Shown: positions 1-8,783, counted from the first letter of the stretch. The stretch is DNA of 64,000 nt from Candidatus Paraprochloron terpiosi LD05 (GCA_018141785.1 CP073341.1:1191118-1255117), one strand, 5' to 3'. The notes: generated by a model not told the origin, from the letters alone. Numbers and translations: made by a program.

Positions 1-1126
1 TATAGCGTTGAGCTTCAGAGCTGAATTTAGCTGTTTCGTAATTTTCAGGTGGATCTAATTGAACGCTCTTAAAATTATTCACAAATCTACTGTTGTCATT
101 GGCAATTCCCGGATAACCTCGAATCAATTCAAAGCCTGTCTGAATGTCTTCATAGAAGTTAACCTTCATCTCTCGGAAATCTTCCTTGGGAACAGTAGAA
201 TATCGGATAGTCTTTTCTTGGTATAAATCAAAAATTGCTGTACCCTGATCCTGCAAGTTGGGATTGGCATACTCGCCGTTAATATCAAAAATGATTTGTC
301 CCATGGGGTATTTAGGATTCTTGTCCTCAGTAAGAGGCTTCAGAACTTCTTCAGGGTTTTCGGCATCTTCATCTAGCAGAAATGGAGCTTTCTGGCTCAT
401 TTCCACACAGGCTTGAATGATTTTCTTAACTGTATTGGACTTCCCCGTTCTCGTCATACCAAACAAGGCTGTGCGTTTGCCTGCAAAATCTGGAGCTTGC
501 ACGTAAACAGGCACATCTACTTCTGTTTGCTGGAAGCGACGGCTAGAGCTATACCGAACCTTGCCAATTTTGATATCCCCTGAACCTCCAGGTGAACCAT
601 TTTCTCGATAGTTGACGATGACTTTCAGGATATCAGGGAAGGATTTAATCACCGAATAGTTGTGGGCGCTGTAGAAGTTTTCCAAATCTGCACCGAAGCG
701 TGTTCTATCTTGCTCGTCCTTATAGAAAGAACCTAAAACCGAGCATTCCAGTCCACTGAAAGAAAATTCATAGCGAGTGAATGTATCTAGTTGGGATCGT
801 TCATTGTCCCCAGTACGGATATTATCCTTGTAGTATTCCACCATGCTACTGACAACTTCTAGATCTGTGGGAAGTTTGGTTGGTTGAATCACGCGCAATA
901 GAACAGCTTCAACCTCTTCTGAACCATCAAATTGGTTATCGTAGTAGGCCAGTAAAAAACATCCTTGTGGAAGCCCTTTAGCTCTATTTTTCCAAGAGTC
1001 AGCAACTAAAATCTCTGCGCTACTGTAAGATAGCCGAAATGGACGATCAACAAAATGACCCGTACACCATTCCTCCTGCTTACGCTTGAAGAGATTAATT
1101 TCCGTCAGTCGTCTGCTGATACTCAT
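1..1126 (-). CDS. HerA-like / DUF87 ATPase, C-terminus beyond window edge
   Basis: An open frame of 375 codons runs from an ATG at 1126 to the window edge. Near the middle it has a P-loop, read as FGMTRTGKSNTV, which is the form typical of HerA/DUF87 hexameric DNA translocases, followed by a hydrophobic strand ending IIFDINGEYANP that fits the Walker B strand. The region before the P-loop is beta-rich, like the HerA barrel domain. HerA-family ATPases pump or unwind DNA, usually with a nuclease partner. The start overlaps the stop of the methyltransferase gene by four bases (ATGA), so the two are probably translated together. The C-terminus and any downstream nuclease gene lie outside the window, so the exact family is open. 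Confidence 0.8.
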   Translation of the reverse strand, partial: MSISRRLTEINLFKRKQEEWCTGHFVDRPFRLSYSSAEILVADSWKNRAKGLPQGCFLLAYYDNQFDGSEEVEAVLLRVIQPTKLPTDLEVVSSMVEYYKDNIRTGDNERSQLDTFTRYEFSFSGLECSVLGSFYKDEQDRTRFGADLENFYSAHNYSVIKSFPDILKVIVNYRENGSPGGSGDIKIGKVRYSSSRRFQQTEVDVPVYVQAPDFAGKRTALFGMTRTGKSNTVKKIIQACVEMSQKAPFLLDEDAENPEEVLKPLTEDKNPKYPMGQIIFDINGEYANPNLQDQGTAIFDLYQEKTIRYSTVPKEDFREMKVNFYEDIQTGFELIRGYPGIANDNSRFVNNFKSVQLDPPENYETAKFSSEAQRY

Positions 1127-2112
1127 AAGTTTTCTCCATTAGGTTTTTTCAAAACAGGATCTTCAAAGCGAATTTTTGACTGCTCCACATATTCTTCCCT
1201 CGTGTCAATAGCGATCCATTTTCGTCCAAGTCTAGCAGATGCATAGCCAGTTGTATTGCTTCCGGCAAATGGATCTAGTACCCAATCACCAGGATCCGTG
1301 AGATATTGAATGAAAAACGCTGCCAGGGCCATGTGCATACGGGCGGGATGAGGCTTTATCCTCCTTTCTTTACAGGTTCGTGTAAAGAAATCGTTGGAAG
1401 TGCTATTGGACAATGAGAAGGCATTAAAAGGATCGGGTAAACGGACTTTTCGCTTAGAGTCCATGCTTTCTAATTCAAAAAAGTTATGAGCAATGGAACC
1501 CCCGCAATCTCGCAGAAAGCCTGTCTCGCTGATGTTGTGTCCAGATGGTCGTTTTCCAGCGTTGAAATTCTGCTTATTTAGTAACTTGAGCATTGAATTG
1601 CTGTATGGACGCAAAACCTTTGAATTATCAGCTTTTGGTTCATCAGATTTGGCCATCCACCAAATGTTAGTAAAACTATCTACAGTCCTAATTCGCTTGA
1701 CTGTCACCCACTGAGCAGGAGATGGCAATCGAGAAGGATTATAACAAACAAACTGCTGGATAAGGCGCAGGCCAGCCTCATTATTCTCCACAAAGCTCAT
1801 TAAAGACTTCAGTGGTAGCAAAGATTGAACAGGTCGATTGGGTTCCCAACCATTACCCATTTCAATCACAATGGAACCTCTGCATGTTAACATTTCGGCA
1901 AATATAGGAGCTAGGCTAGCAAACCATTCCAGATATTCTTCGCCAGTCATGTTGCCATAGTTTTTCTTCTGATTTAGTGGAAAAGGTGGGGAAGTAAGAA
2001 TGAGTTGGATCTTTCCTCGCATATTGTGGAAAAATGAGTCCTTTAATATTTTTTTACTATCGCCAACGTAGTATTTACCTGATTCTTGGTTTTGCTCTAA
2101 TCGCACTAACAA
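1123..2112 (-). CDS. Site-specific DNA methyltransferase (beta-type, N4-cytosine or N6-adenine)
   Basis: 329 residues. The catalytic motif TSPPF stands near residue 40, and the AdoMet-binding motif VLDPFAGSNTT stands near residue 285. The order catalytic motif first, AdoMet motif last, defines beta-class amino-methyltransferases, which methylate N4 of cytosine or N6 of adenine. The central stretch should hold the target recognition domain, so the recognition site cannot be predicted. The gene is upstream of and coupled to a HerA-like ATPase gene through an ATGA overlap. This suggests a modification component of a restriction or defence module rather than an orphan methylase. No restriction endonuclease is visible within the window. 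Confidence 0.9.
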   Translation of the reverse strand: MLVRLEQNQESGKYYVGDSKKILKDSFFHNMRGKIQLILTSPPFPLNQKKNYGNMTGEEYLEWFASLAPIFAEMLTCRGSIVIEMGNGWEPNRPVQSLLPLKSLMSFVENNEAGLRLIQQFVCYNPSRLPSPAQWVTVKRIRTVDSFTNIWWMAKSDEPKADNSKVLRPYSNSMLKLLNKQNFNAGKRPSGHNISETGFLRDCGGSIAHNFFELESMDSKRKVRLPDPFNAFSLSNSTSNDFFTRTCKERRIKPHPARMHMALAAFFIQYLTDPGDWVLDPFAGSNTTGYASARLGRKWIAIDTREEYVEQSKIRFEDPVLKKPNGENL

Positions 2113-2369
2113 CCATCCTCTATTGACCTAGGCTAAAGATTTACCCTAATTGTAGCAGAGATTTGCTGATTAATTACACAAATAGGAAAAAAAAAGCTTT
2201 CTTGGCTATGGGACGAACAACTACTATAGTAGCAACGGCGGTAGGTTGGAAAACCAAAGCTACGCAATTCCATTTTATGGAAGTTATCACATTTGAGCAG
2301 TTCCCCAGAATTGAAATTCATCTGCTATACTTTGGGCAACGATATTTCTGCCGTCTTTAATTAAAATCT

Positions 2370-2612
2370 ATGAAATTTTGTTGTGAATCAATGAACTTGG
2401 CCATCAAATTTGATTGTGATATCCATCAATCCAAATACGACTGTCCAGATGTATTAATAAATTTTCCTGAATTCGATGAATAGGTCATACTTATAAAAGA
2501 CGGTGGTATTAGTTATAGTATAATTAGTTATTGTCCGTGGTGTGGGATAAAACTTCCAAACAGTAAACGTGATGAATGGTTTCGACGCTCCTTGCCAGCA
2601 AGATATTCCTGA
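2370..2612 (+). pseudogene. DUF6980-like small cysteine-rich protein with an internal stop
   Basis: Reading from the ATG at 2370 gives 81 codons in one frame, interrupted only by a TAG at 2481-2483 (codon 38). The N-terminal half begins MKFCCE and contains DCPDVLI. The half after the stop contains IKDGGISYSIISYCPWCGIK and ends in LPNSKRDEWF. This arrangement, an N-terminal CC, a CPD motif and a CPWCG motif, matches small proteins of the DUF6980 type as I remember them. At the stop the family has a tyrosine, so TAT or TAC to TAG is a one-base change. No function is known to me. The frame is otherwise preserved, so the break looks recent. Confidence 0.6.
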
Positions 2613-2670
2613 AAAGTTTAAATCACGAGACTGGTATCCCTGATATCACTCCCACCCTACTACTTAACTG

Positions 2671-3675
2671 TTATACCTTCCCCTTCTCCTGTACCTTGAG
2701 GTGACGCTGGTAGAGTTTGTGCCAGAGAACAATCGTCTTGTCAGCCCTCACAAAGTTATTGCTATGTAATCCACTGGTGAGTGGTTTGGACGAGCGAATT
2801 AAACGATAGTCATCGGGCTGAACAAATTTTAGTTCCACCCAAGCCGCCAACTTTGCCAGCCAGCGACCGAGCCAAGCAGGCCCTTTTTGGCTGTAGTAAC
2901 GGGCATAAGCCCAGGTGTTCTCTTCATCTATGGGAGTAGCAGTAACAAAAAGCAGTAGCCCTCCAATATTTAAGTTGAACAGAGATAGATTGGGAAAATA
3001 AATTTCATTAGTAAAGTTAATCCCGGGATTGCCCACCTTTTCAGCCTTATCTTCCGTAGAATCCTGAAGAGCATCACTTTGCAGTTGACCACGGGTTTTA
3101 ATCCGTTCCCCCTCTAAATAACTCTCAAACGGATAGAGACGAGTGGCGGTGGAAAAGCCAGAGAGCCACGAGACAGTAGGGTGAGCAAAGGGAAAGTGGT
3201 GCATATCCATGAGCAGGGCTTCCACAGCACGGACAAAAGGAATATCCCAGGTTAGAGTTAAGTCAGCCCAGGGTTGCTGTTCATCACCCAAATCCCCAAA
3301 CCAAGGAATGTCAGGCAACCGGGACATATCCTCGCCCCACCAGAGCCAAATGATATCATAGGCTTCTCGGGTAATGAAAGTCTGAACTCTCATAGCTGGA
3401 CTTATGGTGGCTGCGGCTCCTTCACAGGGCTGTAACACACAACTACCATCAGCCCCAAAGCGAAACCCGTGATAAGGACACTCCAAACAATTCTCAACGA
3501 CTCGACCCAAACCCAGGTTCACTCCTCGGTGGGGACAGGCGCTGTGCTGGCAAACCAGACGACCTTGAGCATCGCGCCACAGCACTAAGTCTTCACCCAG
3601 ACGACGAATAGAGACAGGGACGCGACGAACACTGTGGGAGGGGGCGATGGCCCACCACTGATTACGCAAAAACAT
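2671..3675 (-). CDS. Rieske [2Fe-2S] aromatic ring-hydroxylating oxygenase, pheophorbide a oxygenase-like
   Basis: 334 residues. The Rieske domain near the N-terminus has the pair CPHRG (about residue 47) and CPYHGF (about residue 67), which bind the iron-sulfur cluster. A mononuclear iron site follows as DMHHFPFAHP near residue 156, with the two histidines and acidic residue expected for this fold. The hydrophobic C-terminal part resembles the family that includes plant PaO, Tic55 and Lls1, often with a role in chlorophyll breakdown or membrane-associated oxygenation. No signal peptide is seen. The gene stands alone between two broken small genes. The substrate cannot be read from sequence. 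Confidence 0.88.
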   Translation of the reverse strand: MFLRNQWWAIAPSHSVRRVPVSIRRLGEDLVLWRDAQGRLVCQHSACPHRGVNLGLGRVVENCLECPYHGFRFGADGSCVLQPCEGAAATISPAMRVQTFITREAYDIIWLWWGEDMSRLPDIPWFGDLGDEQQPWADLTLTWDIPFVRAVEALLMDMHHFPFAHPTVSWLSGFSTATRLYPFESYLEGERIKTRGQLQSDALQDSTEDKAEKVGNPGINFTNEIYFPNLSLFNLNIGGLLLFVTATPIDEENTWAYARYYSQKGPAWLGRWLAKLAAWVELKFVQPDDYRLIRSSKPLTSGLHSNNFVRADKTIVLWHKLYQRHLKVQEKGKV

Positions 3676-3684
3676 AGAACAATT

Positions 3685-4083
3685 TTAAATACTCTGAAGA
3701 AACGAGATAAGGGGTTGACTGAAAAGATTGGCCAAAACGGCGATCACTAAGAGTGGCGCTGTCGCGATCGCAATAGCACCTAATAAACCCAAGACCCAAT
3801 TAATTGCCCGATCAATGCGTTCAATTTTAGGCTTAATTATAGCTAGATCAGTTTTCAGTTCGGAGACATCAGCCTCCAAGACATCTAGTCGAGCTTCTAT
3901 ATTATCTAGTCGAGTCTCTACGATACCTATTCAAGCCTCTATATTATCTAGTCGAGTCTCTACGACACCTATTCGAGTCTCTATGTTATCTAGTTCAGTC
4001 TCTACGACAGCTAACCGTTCCGCATTTTTAACTAGTTGGGTTAAGATAGCTCCTTCGTATTGTTGTTGAGTTTCGGTGCTCAT
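3685..4083 (-). pseudogene. Coiled-coil repeat protein with C-terminal membrane segment, internal TGA
   Basis: From the ATG at 4083 the frame gives 133 codons, broken only by TGA at 3933-3931 (codon 51). Residues 30-75 are three 14-residue repeats of the form VVETRLDNIEARIG, that is, two heptads each, predicting a parallel coiled coil. A hydrophobic segment (WVLGLLGAIAIATAPLLVIA) follows near the C-terminus. The stop stands where neighbouring repeats have CGA (arginine), so one C-to-T change explains it. A shorter product could start after the stop. Cyanobacteria carry many such small coiled-coil membrane proteins of unknown role. I do not recognise a named family. Confidence 0.6.
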
Positions 4084-4223
4084 ACTTCATCCTCTCTCTT
4101 GGACGAGTTTTTAGAGTATAATCCTTGGATATGGTAATGCTAATATTATACTACCTAAAAGACACTGAAGTGGAAGATACTGGCTCTGCCCTTCCAATTC
4201 ACCAATCTTAGTGCAGTCTGGAG

Positions 4224-4436
4224 TCAGCACCCCCCATGGTTGAGATAGAAGGCAATAGTCCCGTAAACATCAGCAAGTTTAAGGGACGGATAGCGATGAA
4301 AAATTTCTTCGGCGGTTGCTCCTTGTTTAAAAACAGCCACTACGGTGTCAAGTGTTACACGAGTTTTGCCTATTCAAACCACATTATCAGCAGTAATTTT
4401 TTGAGGTGCAGGTTCAGCTACGATGGTTAGTCCCAT
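4224..4436 (-). pseudogene. DUF433 antitoxin-like gene, broken
   Basis: The frame from ATG 4436 reads into TGA at 4376-4374 (codon 21) and then continues as IGKTRVTLDTVVAVF, GATAEEIFHRYPSLKLADVY and GTIAFYLNH. This is the typical DUF433 body, a short winged-helix family often found as the antitoxin of PIN or DUF5615 toxins. After NH the frame ends early at GGC-stop, where family members normally continue for about ten more residues, so the 3' end is also damaged. No toxin gene is recognisable next to it. It is best described as a toxin-antitoxin remnant. Confidence 0.6.
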
Positions 4437-4476
4437 AAGCAGTATCAAGAATGAGAAAGGAAAAGTTGAGCAGTTT

Positions 4477-5397
4477 TTATCGCGATAGATCAGTATAAAC
4501 TATTTTCAGGAATTGTTCCGGGCGCAAAAACCCTTTACCCCATTTCTCGTCTAAGTCTGCTGTGGGTTGAGAAGCAATCAATGCTTCTAAGGACATACCT
4601 AGGGCGATCGCCTCTTCTACCCTCCTTTTCACCGTTAACAACATATATCGATACTCTACTAATTCTGTCCTCGTTCCTAAGGGTCCGTGTCCGGGAATTA
4701 TCTTAGTTTCGTTATTAGCAATAGCTAACATGTGCTCCACAGCAGCAATGGTTCCAGTAATTGAACCCCCAGTGCTAATATCGATAAAGGGATACATGCC
4801 ATTAAAGAATATATCCCCTGCATGAATCACATTTCCTTGGTGAAAATAAATAATTGTATCGCCATCGGTATGAGCGAAGGGAACGTGAAAAGCTTCAATT
4901 GTCTCCCCATTTAAGTGCAAGGTTACGGTATCATTAAAAGTAACAATGGGCAATGCTCCTGGGGGAGAAGGAGGTATTTTAAGATTGAAAGCTTCCAGAA
5001 AATGAGGTACAGTCATTTGCTCCCGCACGTTGTCGTGAGCAATAATTACAGTTCCCGTGGTATCTAAATTTTCGTTACCTCCAGTATGATCGGGATGCCA
5101 ATGGGTATTGAGGAGGAAACGAATGGGACTGCTGCTCAGTTTCCCCACTGCACCACGAATTTTCTCTGTTAGGGGAGCAAATTGGTCATCAATTAAGAAT
5201 ACCCCATCTTCTCCTACCCCAACCCCTATATTACCTCCTAGCCCTACTAACATATAAATGCCTTTAGCCACGGGAATTGTTTCTATTTGCACCTTGCTGA
5301 AATCTTGGGCACGAATCCTATGTCCATAATTAATTAATGTTAATATTAGACTGAAGATAATTGGGCCTATCTTTTTTTTCACGATTATCATCCTCAT
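4477..5397 (-). CDS. MBL-fold metallo-hydrolase, exported
   Basis: 306 residues. A basic N-terminus and hydrophobic stretch (IGPIIFSLILTLINYG) suggest export or membrane anchoring. The metal motif THWHPDHTGG near residue 96 is the HxHxDH signature of the metallo-beta-lactamase fold, and further ligands are visible as HTDGDT, HAGDIFF and IIPGHGPLG. Family members hydrolyse a wide range of esters, lactams and thioesters, and the substrate is not evident here. The closest type is the periplasmic class B-like group rather than glyoxalase II or RNase Z. It lies just downstream of a small gene and a subtilase on the same strand, with gaps of about 45 bp, so co-transcription is possible. Confidence 0.85.
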   Translation of the reverse strand: MRMIIVKKKIGPIIFSLILTLINYGHRIRAQDFSKVQIETIPVAKGIYMLVGLGGNIGVGVGEDGVFLIDDQFAPLTEKIRGAVGKLSSSPIRFLLNTHWHPDHTGGNENLDTTGTVIIAHDNVREQMTVPHFLEAFNLKIPPSPPGALPIVTFNDTVTLHLNGETIEAFHVPFAHTDGDTIIYFHQGNVIHAGDIFFNGMYPFIDISTGGSITGTIAAVEHMLAIANNETKIIPGHGPLGTRTELVEYRYMLLTVKRRVEEAIALGMSLEALIASQPTADLDEKWGKGFLRPEQFLKIVYTDLSR

Positions 5398-5442
5398 CTG
5401 CGGTTAAAAGAATGGGCAAGTATAAAATTTGCCCACCCTACC

Positions 5443-5661
5443 TTATCTAAACTCAAAAGATTCTACTTCCAACACAGGTCCAATAGCAGCCAAGGTCATA
5501 ATGTCTTCTCGTACCTTTCCCGTAACCGCTACCTTCATTCCTGACTGTTGTAACTCGGGAACAGGTTCATAGAGTTCATAGGTTTCTCCTGCTGGGGTAA
5601 CTAATGCCCAAGTGCCCCAACCGAAACCTTTCTTTTCAATTGTTCCTTCAATTTCAGGCAA
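5443..5661 (-). CDS. Small conserved protein, possible OB-like fold
   Basis: 72 residues, rich in beta-type alternation (KGFGWGTWALVTPAG, MKVAVTGKVREDI), ending VLEVESFEFR. The pattern of a short acidic protein that describes a binding barrel followed by VTGKVRED resembles small OB-fold nucleic-acid or ligand proteins, but no family is recognised. The start overlaps the end of the upstream subtilase gene by eight bases, so the two are likely co-translated. No signal peptide or membrane segment is present. Confidence 0.65.
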   Translation of the reverse strand: MPEIEGTIEKKGFGWGTWALVTPAGETYELYEPVPELQQSGMKVAVTGKVREDIMTLAAIGPVLEVESFEFR

Positions 5662-7408
5662 ATTTCCTTTCTCCTTTACTGGCTAACCAAGCTAAACCTA
5701 TACACAGGATGGCATTGACCACTAGGAATGCCTGGGCAACAATTCCAGCACCCAAACCCCAAACTGCGGGGGAAAATATTGCACTCACCAATAAGCAGGA
5801 GGCCACTCCCAAACTGGTGCCAATAGCAAACCATTTTAAGGTAGAATGTCCTGCTAAGAGAGCCACTAAGGCAAAAGGAATTAAGACGCTGGCAAAGAGG
5901 GGATTTAACTCCGGTGTAGCGCTAATAGCATTGCCTAATTCGGGAATAGAACTGCCTAGGAGTCGCAGAGGCGATTGGGGCAGGTCGTATATATATAAGC
6001 CCCGGAAGAAGAATAAGCCACTGCTACCCAAAATGAGTCCTATACTTAGGGGGAAAGTCCAGTACCGCAGGTACCAAGCTAGGAGGTAAGCTCCTATTAC
6101 CATGATTAGTTTGGGCAATAGCATGACAGCACCGCCGTCGAACCAGAAGTGCAGATCTAGATAGCCATTCTCCTGCAACCAGCGGAAAAAGTTCTTCCAG
6201 CAAAGTTGGCCGCTATCCGCTAACTCCACTGCGGCGGCGGCGTCTAATTTCCCTGCACCAAAGTGATTCTGGGGGTCTTCCTCTACTTTCTGGGCAGACT
6301 TTTGCAGGACTTGCAGTACTTCCCCAGGGTCCGTGATACCCTCTGCTTTAATTAAAGCTGCTACCCCGGCTACGTGGGGGGAAGCCATGCTGGTACCTTG
6401 GAAACCCGCAAATACTCCTTCTCCGCTGCTCGGGTCAATAGTTTCCTGTAGTACCAGCGCTTCTTCACTACCTCCAGGAGCGGAAATATCTACTCCTGCG
6501 CCGTAGTTAGAATAGGGGGCTTTGACGGATTCTATATCTAAGGCAGAGACGCTGATAACTTTGGGATACCGAGCGGGATAGGAGGAACTATTAGTGTTCT
6601 CATTTCCCGCTGCGGCGACAATGACCACTCCTTTATCATAAGCATAGTTGATGGCTTCTTCCATCAAGTTACTAGCACCCCCACCCCCTAAGCTCATGTT
6701 AATCACGTCTGCGCCGTTGTCCGCAGCAAAGCGAATAGCTTCAGCGATGTCGGAGATAGTGCCCCCACCAGAAGCACTCAATACTTTCAAAGGCATTATA
6801 GAGGCTTTGTAAGCCACTCCTGCTACCCCGTAGTTGTTGTTGGTGGATTGAGCAACAGTTCCCGCCACGTGGGTACCATGACCATGGTCGTCACGAGCAT
6901 TATCTCGGTCGTTAACAAAGTCGTAACCAGGGACGAACTTGGTATTTTTTAAGTCCTTTCCCTGACTGACTCCCGTATCGATTACGGCTACAGTTACTCC
7001 TTCCCCTTGATTTTCCTCCCAAGCATCCTCTATGTTGATGTTATTCAGGTTCCACTGCTCTTCGTACATGGGATCGTTGGGACTCCCCAAGATAGAGTAG
7101 ATGTAGTTGGGTTCTATGTACTCTGTATCTCGTTTGAGGGGGGATGCTTTCAGGGTTTGCAGCAAGGTTTTGTCCCCTTTCACGATATAGATATTGTCCT
7201 CTGCTGAGAACTCGCTATTCAACCGCGCTGCCAAGTTATATTGGTTGGCGATCGCCTCTAAATCTGCTTGAAGCTGTTCTGCTGGGATATCTTCCCTGAA
7301 GTCCAGCACCAGTTCATCGAAATCTCCTTGCACTGCTAGACCTTGGAAATTTAACAGAGCAAAGCCCAGTCCGAGGACGAACAAACACGCTAGTAAAAAC
7401 TTTCTCAT
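5654..7408 (-). CDS. S8 family serine peptidase (subtilase) with C-terminal membrane domain
   Basis: 584 residues. An N-terminal signal peptide (LLACLFVLGLGFALLNFQGL) precedes a propeptide-like region. The catalytic triad is visible: Asp in AVIDTG (residue 144), His in HGHGTHVAGT (about 177) and Ser in GTSMASPHVAG (about 340). After residue 400 there is a segment rich in tryptophan and aromatic residues and then five or so hydrophobic helices reaching the C-terminus. This gives a protease held in a membrane, with its catalytic domain outside or in the periplasm. Cyanobacterial subtilases of this build are common, and their substrates are mostly unknown. It overlaps the next gene by eight bases. 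Confidence 0.92.
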   Translation of the reverse strand: MRKFLLACLFVLGLGFALLNFQGLAVQGDFDELVLDFREDIPAEQLQADLEAIANQYNLAARLNSEFSAEDNIYIVKGDKTLLQTLKASPLKRDTEYIEPNYIYSILGSPNDPMYEEQWNLNNINIEDAWEENQGEGVTVAVIDTGVSQGKDLKNTKFVPGYDFVNDRDNARDDHGHGTHVAGTVAQSTNNNYGVAGVAYKASIMPLKVLSASGGGTISDIAEAIRFAADNGADVINMSLGGGGASNLMEEAINYAYDKGVVIVAAAGNENTNSSSYPARYPKVISVSALDIESVKAPYSNYGAGVDISAPGGSEEALVLQETIDPSSGEGVFAGFQGTSMASPHVAGVAALIKAEGITDPGEVLQVLQKSAQKVEEDPQNHFGAGKLDAAAAVELADSGQLCWKNFFRWLQENGYLDLHFWFDGGAVMLLPKLIMVIGAYLLAWYLRYWTFPLSIGLILGSSGLFFFRGLYIYDLPQSPLRLLGSSIPELGNAISATPELNPLFASVLIPFALVALLAGHSTLKWFAIGTSLGVASCLLVSAIFSPAVWGLGAGIVAQAFLVVNAILCIGLAWLASKGERKFA

Positions 7409-7520
7409 TTATCTCTCTCCTGAGCACTTCTTGTGCGCCAGTTTGTCTCTAGCATAACTCAGTTTTGTGGTGGATGGTAGATTTTTTTTGATTTGGGCAA
7501 TAACTCAATAGGGAGATGGT

Positions 7521-7550
7521 GTTGGGTTTCGTCCCTCAACCCAACCTACC
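7521..7550. repeat. Dispersed cyanobacterial hairpin repeat (GTTGGGTTTCG family)
   Basis: The unit reads GTTGGGTTTCG, a few bases, then CTCAACCCAACCTACC, so the two arms can pair. Close copies stand at 50088-50116 and 60208-60286 in this window, all outside genes. It resembles short intergenic repeats dispersed in cyanobacterial genomes. No function is evident. Confidence 0.7.
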
Positions 7551-7593
7551 TATGATATACTGTAAGAGTGGGAGAATATGCCGCCATATATAG

Positions 7594-8151
7594 ATGAAAA
7601 AGTCATTATATGTTGTAACTGATGAAGAACTAATGGAGTTGAGTTCTGTGAACCAACCCATGAAGTTTGAACGCAATGCTGACGGAACTTTGGTAACTAT
7701 GTCCCCTACAGGAGGAATTTCTGGAAATCAAGAAGCAAAGGCGATCGCCTATCTCCTAACTTGGGTGGAAAGTAGGGGTTTAGGGGAAGTATTTAGCTCC
7801 AGCACAGGTTTTCGCTTGCCCAATGGGGCGATTCGCTCTCCAGATGCTGCTTTTATCGCCCGGTCACGGTTACCCCAAGGTTGGGATGAAGGAGAAGACC
7901 AATTTTTGTCTTTAGCACCGGATTTTGTCATTGAAATTCGTTCCAAGAGCGATAGTTTATCTGTTTTACAAGGTAAAATGGAGGAGTATATTACTAATGG
8001 GGTTAAATTAGGATGGTTGATTGATCGTCAAGGTAAACAAGCTTGGGTTTATCGAGGTGATAACACCATTACTCAGTATCCCCCCACAGCAATTTTGAGT
8101 GGTGAAGAGGTTGTGAGTGGGTTTACTTTACCATTAAAATCATTGTTGTAA
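7594..8151 (+). CDS. Uma2 family (DUF820) PD-(D/E)XK nuclease-like protein
   Basis: 185 residues. The body matches Uma2: MSPTGGISGNQEAKAIAYL, FRLPNGAIRSPDAAFI, PDFVIEIRSKSDSL and a C-terminal MEEYITNGVKLGWLIDRQ. The conserved aspartate of SPDAAF and the glutamate of VIEI are the expected metal ligands of the restriction-like fold. Uma2 genes are strongly expanded in cyanobacteria and their role is unsettled. The protein has the usual length of about 190. It is followed by a Phd/VapC module in the same orientation, 15-18 bp downstream. Confidence 0.9.
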   Translation: MKKSLYVVTDEELMELSSVNQPMKFERNADGTLVTMSPTGGISGNQEAKAIAYLLTWVESRGLGEVFSSSTGFRLPNGAIRSPDAAFIARSRLPQGWDEGEDQFLSLAPDFVIEIRSKSDSLSVLQGKMEEYITNGVKLGWLIDRQGKQAWVYRGDNTITQYPPTAILSGEEVVSGFTLPLKSLL

Positions 8152-8169
8152 TGACTAACAGGGTTTGTG

Positions 8170-8409
8170 ATGAAAAATGCCAATATTTCAGATGCGAAAA
8201 CTCATCTTTCTAAACTTATTAAGTCCGTTTTGGCGGGGGAGGATGTAATCATTAGTCGGAGGGGTAAGCCTGTAGTACGTTTGATTCCCTATTGGTGCGC
8301 ATCGAAGCCGCGAACTCCGGGAGCATGGAAGGGATGTATTACAATTTCCGATGATTTTGATGATGAGTCGAAAGAGATTAATGCCATGTTTTATGGGGAA
8401 TCCGAATGA
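8170..8409 (+). CDS. Phd/YefM-type antitoxin
   Basis: 79 residues from the ATG at 8170 (a GTG stands just before it). The N-terminal DAKTHLSKLIKSVLAGEDV and IISRRGKPVVRLIPY are the DNA-binding motif of Phd/YefM antitoxins. The C-terminal part should wrap the toxin. It overlaps the start of the downstream PIN gene by four bases (ATGA), the classic arrangement of a toxin-antitoxin pair. Such antitoxins usually repress their own operon together with the toxin. Confidence 0.9.
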   Translation: MKNANISDAKTHLSKLIKSVLAGEDVIISRRGKPVVRLIPYWCASKPRTPGAWKGCITISDDFDDESKEINAMFYGESE

Positions 8410-8783
8410 GGTTTTTATTAGATACTCATATTTTGTTGTGGTGGTTGGAAGATAACCCGAAGTTACCCTGGAATATCAGAGAAATTATTCAGAATCCTGA
8501 GAGTTTAATTTTTGTCAGTGCGGCGACAATGTGGGAAATGTCAATTAAAAAGTCCCTTGGCAAGTTAGATATACCGGATGATTTATTGGAGATGCTCAAA
8601 GATAATGAGTTTCAGGTTTTAGGGGTAACGGCGGATCATGGGTTAAAGGTTGGGGATTTGCCCTATCATCATAAAGATCCGTTTGATCGGATATTGATTG
8701 CTCAGGCTTTGTGTGAAAGGTTAATGGTGATTTCTAGAGATGACAAATTCAAGCTATATGATGTGCCGCTTTTATTGGCTTAG
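8406..8783 (+). CDS. VapC-type PIN domain toxin
   Basis: 125 residues. It starts MRFLLDTHILLWWLEDNPKL, the signature of the PIN_Sll0205-like group, with the first catalytic Asp in LLDTH. Further acidic residues are in ATMWEMSIKKSLG, KDPFDRILIAQA and SRDDKF, giving a complete PIN active site. PIN toxins are Mg-dependent endoribonucleases that cut tRNA or rRNA. The upstream gene is the cognate antitoxin, with an ATGA overlap. The length is normal and no lesion is seen, so this is the only intact two-gene toxin-antitoxin module in the window. Confidence 0.92.
   Translation: MRFLLDTHILLWWLEDNPKLPWNIREIIQNPESLIFVSAATMWEMSIKKSLGKLDIPDDLLEMLKDNEFQVLGVTADHGLKVGDLPYHHKDPFDRILIAQALCERLMVISRDDKFKLYDVPLLLA

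Noticed and set aside
2163-2360. Two opposite frames of about 62-65 codons before the DUF6980-like gene
   Set aside because: No family, no ribosome binding site and mutual overlap; low-complexity AT-rich sequence.
2481-4376. Recoding of stop codons (TGA or TAG as sense) to explain the internal stops
   Set aside because: Both TAG and TGA are involved, several intact genes such as argJ end in TGA, and no recoding element was seen.
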